NCBI GenBank assembly: GCA_947463775.1
Contig: CANHVD010000494.1
Coordinates: 1-5,029 of the forward strand
Reading direction: 5' to 3'
Length of the DNA stretch: 5,029 bases
Source of the DNA: Planctomycetaceae bacterium
Lineage (GTDB): Bacteria; Planctomycetota; Planctomycetia; Planctomycetales; Planctomycetaceae
Part shown: in pieces, positions 1-5,029 of the stretch
Layout: each line of letters begins with the position of its first letter
How positions within the stretch are numbered: position 1 is the stretch's first letter
Translations under genes and position numbers: made by a program
The notes under the pieces: model-generated
Told to the model about the DNA's origin: nothing
Databases searched by the model: none
What the model saw: the letters and a program-made list of their open reading frames with translations, nothing else

Positions 1-105
1 GAGATACTCCGCTTCGTCTTCTGGCACAGTGTCGCACTAGCCTCGCTGATGGGCCTGCTGACGCTGGCTCAGGCCTATTGGCTGACGTGGATGGTGCCAA
101 AATAA
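1..105 (+). CDS. lldP: C-terminal fragment of an L-lactate permease-like transporter
   Basis: Frame 1 is open from the window edge to the TAA at 103-105, giving 34 residues. The fragment has one hydrophobic segment (about residues 11-31, VALASLMGLLTLAQAYWLTW) and ends in WMVPK. From memory, this resembles the last transmembrane helix of LldP/LctP-type L-lactate permeases, which end in a similar ...LQAYVLTWMIP pattern. Such proteins import lactate or glycolate across the inner membrane with protons. The 5' end lies outside the window, so length and start cannot be judged. The gene runs in the same direction as the polysaccharide operon but is separated from it by about 450 bases, and I see no functional link. 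The identification rests on about 25 residues; another multi-pass transporter is possible. Confidence 0.62.
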   Translation, partial: EILRFVFWHSVALASLMGLLTLAQAYWLTWMVPK

Positions 106-342
106 TTGCCGCGATTCAACAAGACTTTGCCGACAATATTCAGGTAACGCATCGCCAGTTGAATGTGAAACCTTACCTGAACAACACCCGGGAATTCCTT
201 CTACGGCTTCCTCACGAAGTCAAAAACTGACGATCCACACTTTCGAGTCAGACCGTATTCCGGAAATTATCCCCGAAACGCAAGTTCTCGCAGGTCACTC
301 CGGCAGAAACTGCTGCTCCATTGGCCGTTTTCACTGTCTTTT

Positions 343-358
343 ATGCGGAAAAACGCAT
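343..358. repeat. Small inverted repeat ATGCG-GAAAAA-CGCAT
   Basis: Arms at 343-347 and 354-358 are perfect 5-bp reverse complements around a six-base A-rich loop. The repeat sits just upstream of the candidate -35 element at 364, so it could be a regulator site. A stem this short also arises easily by chance. It has no T-run and is not a convincing terminator. Confidence 0.3.
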
Positions 359-363
359 TCATC

Positions 364-391
364 TTGACCCGACATGGGGACTTTCCATAGA
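364..391 (+). promoter_or_regulatory. Candidate sigma-70 type promoter for the polysaccharide operon
   Basis: TTGACC at 364-369 matches five of six bases of the -35 consensus. After 16 bases comes CATAGA (386-391), a weak -10 matching only three of six. Transcription would start near 398 and leave a leader of about 160 bases before the ATG at 561. The position, between two genes and ahead of a compact operon, fits a promoter, but the -10 match is poor and promoter rules for this organism are unknown. Confidence 0.3.
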
Positions 392-407
392 AGCGATTCC
401 GGCTAAG

Positions 408-442
408 TTCTCCTCTCTCAAAATCCTCTCTTCTCTCTCCTC
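408..442. repeat. Polypyrimidine tract with a perfect mirror repeat
   Basis: Apart from AAAAA at 419-423 broken only by its flanks, this stretch is almost entirely C and T. Within it, 424-441 reads TCCTCTCTTCTCTCTCCT, with arms 424-431 and 434-441 that are perfect mirror images around TC. TCCTCTC also occurs at 411-417 and 424-430, a spacing of 13 bases. Such purine/pyrimidine mirror repeats can form triplex DNA, and in a transcript this would be a CU-rich unstructured segment. A function is not shown. Confidence 0.5.
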
Positions 443-450
443 ATTCAACC

Positions 451-487
451 ATCCGCGGATCACGACGAGCGTCTGAATCGCTCAGAC
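451..487. promoter_or_regulatory. Palindrome and two mutually exclusive hairpins in the operon leader
   Basis: ATCCGCGGAT at 451-460 is a perfect 10-bp palindrome. Downstream, GAGCG (467-471) can pair with CGCTC (479-483). Alternatively GTCTGA (471-476) can pair with TCAGAC (482-487) around a five-base loop. The two stems share bases and cannot form together. This could be a regulator site or a switching RNA element in the 5' leader, or chance. It matches no riboswitch family I know. Confidence 0.3.
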
Positions 488-560
488 ATTAACCAGCGGC
501 TGGCCCCGATCCGCTCACAGAATCAATTACACCCTATCTCCCTTTCTCAACTGCCGATCC

Positions 561-1763
561 ATGCATCGCTGTTTCTGGCAACACCTCCGCTGCAACTCAA
601 CGACTTTGCGTTTCGCAAAATCGTCGATCGCTGCGCGCGGAGACGAGAAATGCCGAACGGTCTGTCTGATGATGATCTGCCTGATGTTTACAGGCTGTCA
701 GGCATCAAACCACTATTACGCAGCCGACACGACGTGGGGGCGGAAGATGCCCGAAACTCTCAGGCTGGCGAAGCGAAGTAATCCACAAACCGTCGATCTG
801 TCTCGACTGGCCAGCGGAACCGGTGGCAGTGAGACCATCGGAGTTGGCGACGTTCTGGAAGTCCAGATCGCTGCAGGTCTCACTGAAGATGATCAATCGA
901 CAATGGCCGCTCGAGTAGCCAACGATGGGACAATTTCCCTGCCGATGATTGGCGTTTTGAACATTTCCGGCGTTGAACCTCAAGGCGCAGAATCTTTGAT
1001 CCGCGCGGAGGCGATTCGTAAACAGCTGTATCATAATCCGACGGTAACAGTGACTGTCACTCATCAGCGCATGAATAAAGTACGAGTGCTCGGAGCTGTT
1101 AAAGCTCCGGGGCTTTATGAACTTCCACCAAATGCCAGCGACGTTGTCAGTGCTATTGCGGCCGCTCAGGGTCTTGAAAAAGATGCCGGGCAGCACGTTG
1201 AAGTTCGCAATCCTTATCGGGCCAACGCGACTGAACGTCCGGCTGTTGCGGGGATGAATTCTCAACCATTCTCTAACGCCAGCAGCACAAGTGTCAGCAA
1301 TACGAACACTGCGGGCGCAGCCGAGAACGGCATGAACTCCTATTCGATCGATCTCATTTCAGCGGCCAAAGCCGGAGATGGTCAGTACATCGTGCAGGAC
1401 GGCGGCGTTGTGATGGTTGAAAAGCGAGATCCGGCTCCGATCTACGTCGGAGGACTCGTGAAATCTGCTGGACGCTACGACTATCCGATTGGTCAGGACC
1501 TGCATCTGCTGGATGCCATTAATCTTGCCGGCGGCATGTCGAATCAGTTGGCCAACAAGATCTACGTTGTCCGTCCCGTTGTCGGACACAAAGATCCAGC
1601 AGTTATCGAAATCAGTTTTCGTGATGCCAAACGCAGCGCGGACTCCAATATTCTGCTGGGGCCGGGCGATGTCATTCAAGTCGAACAAACACCGGGCACA
1701 GTCTTTATGGAGGCACTGAACCTGATTCGGTTCGGAATCTCCGGTAACACAGCATTGTTTTGA
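561..1763 (+). CDS. Polysaccharide export outer-membrane lipoprotein, Wza/Poly_export family with two SLBB domains
   Basis: This 400-residue protein should form the outer-membrane channel through which capsule or exopolysaccharide leaves the cell. A hydrophobic stretch ends in the lipobox FTGC, with the lipidated cysteine at residue 46. The Poly_export domain follows at about 91-168 (GVGDVLEVQI, then DGTISLPMIGVLNISG). The first SLBB domain starts near 172 (VRVLGAVKAPGLYELP) and the second near 294 (IYVGGLVKSAGRYDYP), closing with GPGDVIQVEQ at 367-376. A short amphipathic C-terminal segment (about 380-393, VFMEALNLIRFGI) may be the counterpart of the membrane-spanning helix of Wza. A Ser/Asn/Ala-rich linker of about 40 residues (221-262) interrupts the first SLBB unit. 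The start is doubtful: the ATG at 561 is the only in-frame ATG giving a charged N-terminus, but it has no ribosome binding site and makes the signal peptide unusually long. The kinase gene follows after 28 bases, consistent with an operon. The family call is secure; which polysaccharide it exports is unknown. Confidence 0.93.
   Translation: MHRCFWQHLRCNSTTLRFAKSSIAARGDEKCRTVCLMMICLMFTGCQASNHYYAADTTWGRKMPETLRLAKRSNPQTVDLSRLASGTGGSETIGVGDVLEVQIAAGLTEDDQSTMAARVANDGTISLPMIGVLNISGVEPQGAESLIRAEAIRKQLYHNPTVTVTVTHQRMNKVRVLGAVKAPGLYELPPNASDVVSAIAAAQGLEKDAGQHVEVRNPYRANATERPAVAGMNSQPFSNASSTSVSNTNTAGAAENGMNSYSIDLISAAKAGDGQYIVQDGGVVMVEKRDPAPIYVGGLVKSAGRYDYPIGQDLHLLDAINLAGGMSNQLANKIYVVRPVVGHKDPAVIEISFRDAKRSADSNILLGPGDVIQVEQTPGTVFMEALNLIRFGISGNTALF
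605..619. repeat. Inverted repeat TTTGCG-TTT-CGCAAA
   Basis: Six-base arms (605-610 and 614-619) are perfect reverse complements around a three-base loop. They lie inside the annotated 5' end of the export gene. If translation really begins near 650, this hairpin would be in the untranslated leader, just upstream of the GGAG at 639-642, where it could act on transcription or translation. It may equally be chance. Confidence 0.35.
639..652 (+). promoter_or_regulatory. Strong ribosome binding site plus ATG, out of frame with the export gene
   Basis: GGAG at 639-642 is followed after seven bases by ATG at 650-652, the best start signal near this gene. As written, that ATG reads a 43-codon frame ending at the TAA at 779-781, not the lipoprotein. 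Removing one C from the CC at 652-654 region (ATGCCG to ATGCG) would join it to the lipoprotein frame and give MRTVCLMMICLMFTGC, a normal lipoprotein signal peptide. The real start of the export gene may therefore be here. Confidence 0.4.
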
Positions 1764-1780
1764 TTCTAGCTCAGCAACAC

Positions 1781-1787
1781 AGGCGGA
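1781..1787 (+). promoter_or_regulatory. Weak ribosome binding site of the kinase gene
   Basis: AGGCGGA lies four bases before the ATG at 1792. It is an imperfect match to AGGAGG, and the spacing is slightly short. It supports the 1792 start, which is also the first in-frame ATG before the N-terminal membrane helix and lies 28 bases past the stop of the export gene. Confidence 0.4.
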
Positions 1788-1791
1788 CAGG

Positions 1792-4146
1792 ATGTCAGTT
1801 CCAGACGGACATTTGCTCGGCATTCAGGAAACTCAGAATGCCGCGGCAACCACGCTTCACCTGATCGTTCGCTTCCTGCGAACTGTTCGGCTGCGAAGCG
1901 GGATCCTGATCGCTGCGCTGGTGATTGCGGGAATTGCCGGAGCCGCCTGGTACATCATGGCGCAACGGATTTATCAGTCAAATGCGTCATTGCTGATTGT
2001 ACGCATCGGCACCGGTGTTACCGAGGACACCGCTCATAACAACGGCAGTCCCAACAATGATATGCCAACGTTTATCGAAATCATGTCGCGCGACGAAGTC
2101 ATCTCCCGCGCGCTCAAGCAGCTTCCGGAAAAGTATCGAGTCGACTTGAAGGGCTATCCGGAAACACAGTGGATTCGACTGATCCGCGACAATCTCTCGG
2201 TCTCGTCCGCCTACGCGACAAACCTGCTGGATATGAGCTATCAGTCTAAGGACCCTAAAGCTGCCGCCGCCGTGTTGGCGCATATGCTTATGGCTTACAA
2301 GCAGTTTCTGGACGAGACTCATCAGGGATCGTCGATTGATAATCTTCGCATGCTGAATGAGAAGCTGGTCCAGATCTCCGAGCAACTGGAATCGCTCACT
2401 CAACAGCGACTACAGCTCAAAGCGTCTGCCCCTGAACTGGTTGATACCGGTGACAAAACGACCAGCCTGAGCGTTGTCTCAGAAACGATTAAACTGCTCG
2501 CCGCAGAGTACGCGGTGGCTCGCAAAGAGACTGAAGAATCTCGCACAAAAGCCGATGCGTTGAAGCGAGCTATCAACAACGGCGAAGACATTCTGCAGTT
2601 CGCACTGGAAACGCTGGACTCCGCAGGTCGTCAGCTCATCGAGAACTCAATGGGGCTCGGCAGCACCGATGCCCTGCACGTTCAGCGGATCAATCAGGAG
2701 TTGCTGGATCTGCGTTCCGAACTTCGTGATGCCAGTCTCAAATACGGCGTGAATCATCCGAAGATGGTGGCTCTGAATGATGAAATTCTGGTCAAAGAAT
2801 CGTATCTGCAACAGCTTCCCGCTCTGCAGCGTCAACGCATGGATGAGATGGCTCGCACGGAACTTGGGCCGCGACTGTCTCAGTATCTCAACCAGCAACT
2901 GCAGAAGAACGAAGCGAACGAACGAGCAATCTCAGCTCGGCTGAACGCGGAACAGGCGAAAGCTCAGATCCTGACTCAGACACTGACGCGATTGGCGGAT
3001 CTTGATCGAGAAATCGAGCGGCTCTACACACAGCAGAGCGAATTGCAGAATTTTTCTGACGGAATCAGTCTGAACAAAGATACGTTCATTCGCACCGAGA
3101 TCGCCAGCAAGCCATCAGTTCCCACTCGCCCGGTATCTCCGCGGCTGGCGACGACAGGAATTCTGTCATTGATGCTGGGGACGATCTGCGGACTCCTGAT
3201 TATCTGGGTACTGGATATCCTGGACGATCGCTTCCGAACTCCTGAAGAGCTGAAGATGCAGCTTGAGACTCAGGTGCTGTCGATGATCCCTCGCATGGAT
3301 GAATTGCCGGGCGAAGGCTTCGAAGCCGTCATGTGTCATACTCGACCACATTCCAAGGAAGTGGAAGCGTTTCGTTCTCTTCGCACCAGCATTGAATTCT
3401 CTCCTCAGGAAACGAACCGCCTGCTTTGCACAAGTACCGAGCCGGGCGATGGCAAAACAACTGTCTCTTCTAATCTTGCCGTCGCGTTTGCTCAATCCGG
3501 CCGAAGAACACTGCTGATCGATGCGGACATGCGTCGGCCGGGACTTTCAACTCTATTGGGCCTGCGTGACGATGTTGGGCTGTCTCGAATTCTGCGTGAT
3601 AACGAAGATCTGGCGGACTCCATTGAAAAGAACCTGCGAACATCGATCGTGCCCGGCCTTGATGTGATTTCCTGTGGACCTCGGCCTGTCAATCCGGCGG
3701 AACTTCTGGCAGCCGATCGATTCTCAAACCTGCTGGCATGGGCGGAAACTCGCTACGAACAAATCATTGTCGATGCTCCACCGGTTCTGGCGGTCAGTGA
3801 TCCGGCGATCGTCGGTCGACTGGTTGATGCCGTGGTGTTGGTCGTTCGCCCTGACAAAGATCGTCGACGCATGGTGATTCGCGCGACGGAAACTCTGCGA
3901 TCACTGGGCTGCTCACTGCTGGGCGTCGTCGTCAACCATCTGTCAACGACTGATGCTGGCGGTTATGGATATGGCTACGGTTATGGATACGGCTATGGTT
4001 ATGGATACGGCCATGATCAGGAGCCGGAACAGAGCGAACTATCCAGTAACGAGCATCCTGAAAAAGACGTGGCTCATACCCTGTCAATGCTGGCGGCCGG
4101 TTCAGCGACTGAGACATCAACAGAAACGACTCGGCGGGCGGCCTGA
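1792..4146 (+). CDS. Wzc-type chain-length determinant fused to a BY-family tyrosine autokinase
   Basis: This 784-residue inner-membrane protein should control polysaccharide chain length and drive export together with the outer-membrane channel. It contains, in order: a cytoplasmic N-terminus; membrane helix 1 (about 37-56); a periplasmic Wzz-type domain with predicted coiled coils near 184-210 and 364-430; a proline-rich PTRPVSP motif (444-450); and membrane helix 2 (about 452-474). The cytoplasmic kinase domain follows. It has the oligomerisation motif EAFRSLR (525-531, ExxRxxR), Walker A EPGDGKTT (550-557, Lys555), Walker A' LLIDADMRRP (574-583, Asp577 and Asp579) and Walker B IIVDAPP (658-664, Asp661). 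All key nucleotide-binding residues are present. The C-terminal tail contains eight tyrosines in a strict Gly-Tyr alternation (724-739, then GH), the likely autophosphorylation cluster. The fused layout resembles proteobacterial Wzc (about 720 residues) rather than the split CapA/CapB pair of Firmicutes. No cognate phosphatase gene is seen nearby. The family call is secure; the role of each tyrosine is inferred. Confidence 0.96.
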   Translation: MSVPDGHLLGIQETQNAAATTLHLIVRFLRTVRLRSGILIAALVIAGIAGAAWYIMAQRIYQSNASLLIVRIGTGVTEDTAHNNGSPNNDMPTFIEIMSRDEVISRALKQLPEKYRVDLKGYPETQWIRLIRDNLSVSSAYATNLLDMSYQSKDPKAAAAVLAHMLMAYKQFLDETHQGSSIDNLRMLNEKLVQISEQLESLTQQRLQLKASAPELVDTGDKTTSLSVVSETIKLLAAEYAVARKETEESRTKADALKRAINNGEDILQFALETLDSAGRQLIENSMGLGSTDALHVQRINQELLDLRSELRDASLKYGVNHPKMVALNDEILVKESYLQQLPALQRQRMDEMARTELGPRLSQYLNQQLQKNEANERAISARLNAEQAKAQILTQTLTRLADLDREIERLYTQQSELQNFSDGISLNKDTFIRTEIASKPSVPTRPVSPRLATTGILSLMLGTICGLLIIWVLDILDDRFRTPEELKMQLETQVLSMIPRMDELPGEGFEAVMCHTRPHSKEVEAFRSLRTSIEFSPQETNRLLCTSTEPGDGKTTVSSNLAVAFAQSGRRTLLIDADMRRPGLSTLLGLRDDVGLSRILRDNEDLADSIEKNLRTSIVPGLDVISCGPRPVNPAELLAADRFSNLLAWAETRYEQIIVDAPPVLAVSDPAIVGRLVDAVVLVVRPDKDRRRMVIRATETLRSLGCSLLGVVVNHLSTTDAGGYGYGYGYGYGYGYGYGHDQEPEQSELSSNEHPEKDVAHTLSMLAAGSATETSTETTRRAA
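3961..4014 (+). repeat. Three 18-bp tandem units encoding the Gly-Tyr tail of the kinase
   Basis: Units start at 3961, 3979 and 3997. Each encodes six residues: GYGYGY, GYGYGY and GYGYGH. All three begin GGTTATGGATA and differ only at the last base of codon 4 (TAT or TAC) and in codon 6 (TAC, TAT or CAT). Every difference is synonymous except the final His741. The array lies in frame at the C-terminus, where BY-kinases carry their phosphorylated tyrosines. The 18-bp periodicity suggests growth by tandem duplication. Confidence 0.93.
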
Positions 4147-4166
4147 CCAAAGAATGGCCGATTGAT

Positions 4167-4192
4167 GATTTGAAATCTGAGATTTGAAATCT
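4167..4192. repeat. Short direct repeat GATTTGAAATCT x2 in the intergenic gap
   Basis: GATTTGAAATCT occurs at 4167-4178 and 4181-4192, a 14-base period. The second copy with its preceding A (AGATTTGAAATCT, 4180-4192) is an inverted repeat with a one-base centre. It lies between the kinase stop (4146) and the next start (4227). It has no T-run and is too A/T-rich for a good terminator. It could be a binding site or a fragment of a dispersed intergenic repeat. Confidence 0.6.
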
Positions 4193-4226
4193 CCAATCTG
4201 AATGCAGAAATCCCTTGGATCCTCAC

Positions 4227-5029
4227 ATGTCACGGAGTTCCAAATCTTCTCGAAACATCGCCTCGGAAACTGCGAGGTTTGCCGGCGTGTCTTCGTGGCA
4301 GATACCGAGCCGTCCGGTTCTCCTGTGGCTTACCGATGCGATCTTTGTTGCTCTGATCGTTGTCTTTCCGTTCATCATGGGTGGGCGTGAGGCTTGGGGA
4401 CATCGCATCCTGGTCACGCTGTCGATGGCACTCGGATTTTGCTGGTGCCTGCATCGTATCCGGACTGGCGGCAAGCTGGTTCTGCTTTCGCTTGAACCAT
4501 TAATGCTGGCCGGTCTTCTGCTGGTCTGGCTGCAAGCGATTCCAATCACAAGCGACGTTCTGCATCAACTGTCTGGTGAATACGACCGGCTACTGCCCGC
4601 CCCAACCGCAATCTCTGCAGACTCATCGACACAGCCGGCCTCATCAATGTGGACATCTGCCAGTCTGTATCCGACCGAGTCGAAACACGGCTTACTGATA
4701 CTGGCGTCTTACATTGTGATTGCCGTGGTCACGGCACAGCGAATTACCAGTGAACAGGATTGCCATCACCTGTTAAAACTTGTGGGAGTCTCCGGACTTC
4801 TGATGACGGCGTTTGCTGTCGTGCAGCTCGTCACTTCCAACGACTATTTCTTCTGGTTCTACAGACATCCCTACACAGGCACTCGCGAAGTCTTAAAAGG
4901 CGCTTTCACGAATCGCAATCATTTCGCGCAGTTTTTGTCCCTGTCCATCGGACCTTTGATCTGGTGGATGTTGATCGGACGGACCTCAAAAGACTCTGCC
5001 GGCCCTGCGCGTCGAGCGAGTCCCGGACC
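4227..5029 (+). CDS. O-antigen ligase/Wzy-type polymerase family membrane protein, 3' end cut off
   Basis: The frame is open from the ATG at 4227 to the window edge: 267 residues with no stop. The family joins or transfers undecaprenyl-linked sugar chains in the inner membrane (Wzy polymerase or WaaL ligase). A charged cytoplasmic N-terminus (about 1-30) precedes likely membrane helices near 31-52, 60-77, 87-106, 155-170, 182-202 and 232-250. A hydrophilic loop lies at 107-153 and ends in SLYPTESKHG, after which the chain re-enters the membrane. GAFTNRNHFAQFL (225-237) matches the G.F.NRN.FA pattern typical of this superfamily. The conserved arginine and histidine region of the large catalytic loop would lie beyond the window. 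An in-frame TGA at 4185 limits upstream extension, and the only other in-frame candidate start is TTG at 4215. No good ribosome binding site is seen. It follows the kinase by 80 bases in the same direction, so co-transcription is likely. Polymerase is more likely than ligase from context, but sequence alone does not separate them. Confidence 0.87.
   Translation, partial: MSRSSKSSRNIASETARFAGVSSWQIPSRPVLLWLTDAIFVALIVVFPFIMGGREAWGHRILVTLSMALGFCWCLHRIRTGGKLVLLSLEPLMLAGLLLVWLQAIPITSDVLHQLSGEYDRLLPAPTAISADSSTQPASSMWTSASLYPTESKHGLLILASYIVIAVVTAQRITSEQDCHHLLKLVGVSGLLMTAFAVVQLVTSNDYFFWFYRHPYTGTREVLKGAFTNRNHFAQFLSLSIGPLIWWMLIGRTSKDSAGPARRASPG

Larger units (their letters stand above)
106..560. other. 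Non-coding region between the permease and the export operon
   Basis: No convincing gene is seen on either strand in these 455 bases. One frame (+3) stays open from the window edge to the TGA at 228-230, but it has no good start or ribosome binding site and I do not recognise the peptide. The rest holds a possible promoter (364-391), a CT-rich tract (408-442), a 10-bp palindrome (451-460) and overlapping inverted repeats (467-487). There is no strong rho-independent terminator after the permease: the small hairpins at 301-315 and 343-358 lack a following T-run. The region is best read as the 3' flank of the permease gene followed by the promoter and leader of the operon. Confidence 0.6.

Noticed and set aside
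301..315. Small hairpin CGGCAG-AAA-CTGCTG after the permease, as a terminator
   Set aside because: The stem is six pairs including a G-U, and no T-run follows.
377..386. GGGACTTTCC, identical to the eukaryotic NF-kappaB site
   Set aside because: The context is bacterial, where this factor does not exist; a ten-base match is coincidence.
501..515. TGGC...CGC resembling a sigma-54 -24/-12 promoter
   Set aside because: The GG-to-GC spacing is one base too short and the -12 element lacks TTGC.
705..1265. Long minus-strand open frame (186 codons) opposite the export gene
   Set aside because: It lies fully inside a gene with clear domains and shows no recognisable protein features; it is a shadow of the coding strand.
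3932..4150. Minus-strand frame with a repeated HIHNR pattern
   Set aside because: It is the reverse complement of the Gly-Tyr tandem repeat; the repeat pattern has no independent meaning.
4202..4390. Plus-strand 62-codon frame starting just before the polymerase gene
   Set aside because: It overlaps the membrane protein that starts at 4227 in another frame and has no domain features or ribosome binding site.
1..5029. Search for tRNA genes, CRISPR arrays, insertion sequences and attachment sites
   Set aside because: No cloverleaf, spaced identical repeats, transposase motifs or terminal inverted repeats were seen.

Overview
The window looks like a stretch of a bacterial chromosome with moderate GC content. 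It carries the start of an exopolysaccharide or capsule export and assembly operon of the Wzx/Wzy type, read entirely on the + strand. The protein style suggests a planctomycete or a similar bacterium: a two-SLBB export lipoprotein, a fused Wzz/BY-kinase with a Gly-Tyr tail, and a Wzy/ligase protein with a long periplasmic loop. Weak Shine-Dalgarno sites fit this too. The taxonomic guess is inference only.

Layout. Positions 1-105 hold the last 34 codons of a membrane permease, most like L-lactate permease (LldP). Positions 106-560 contain no convincing gene. They do contain a possible promoter, a polypyrimidine mirror repeat and several small inverted repeats, so they may be the promoter and leader of the operon. 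Positions 561-1763 encode an outer-membrane polysaccharide export lipoprotein (Wza/Poly_export family). After 28 bases, positions 1792-4146 encode a 784-residue polysaccharide co-polymerase fused to a tyrosine autokinase (Wzc family). Its C-terminal tail is a regular (Gly-Tyr)n array encoded by three 18-bp tandem units. An 80-base gap with a short direct repeat follows. From 4227 to the end of the window runs the N-terminal part (267 residues) of a multi-pass O-antigen ligase/polymerase family protein, cut by the window edge.

How they work together. In Wzy-dependent systems the polymerase assembles the polysaccharide at the periplasmic face of the inner membrane. The Wzz/Wzc protein controls chain length and gates export through cycles of tyrosine phosphorylation. 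Wza forms the outer-membrane channel. The three operon genes here cover these roles. The flippase, the glycosyltransferases and the cognate phosphatase are not in the window and would be expected downstream or elsewhere.

The points most worth checking are a well-placed GGAG/ATG start signal that lies one frame off the export lipoprotein gene, the 18-bp repeat encoding the tyrosine tail, and the structured non-coding region upstream of the operon. I did not find a wholly new system; the window is mainly a recognisable polysaccharide locus with some unusual details.
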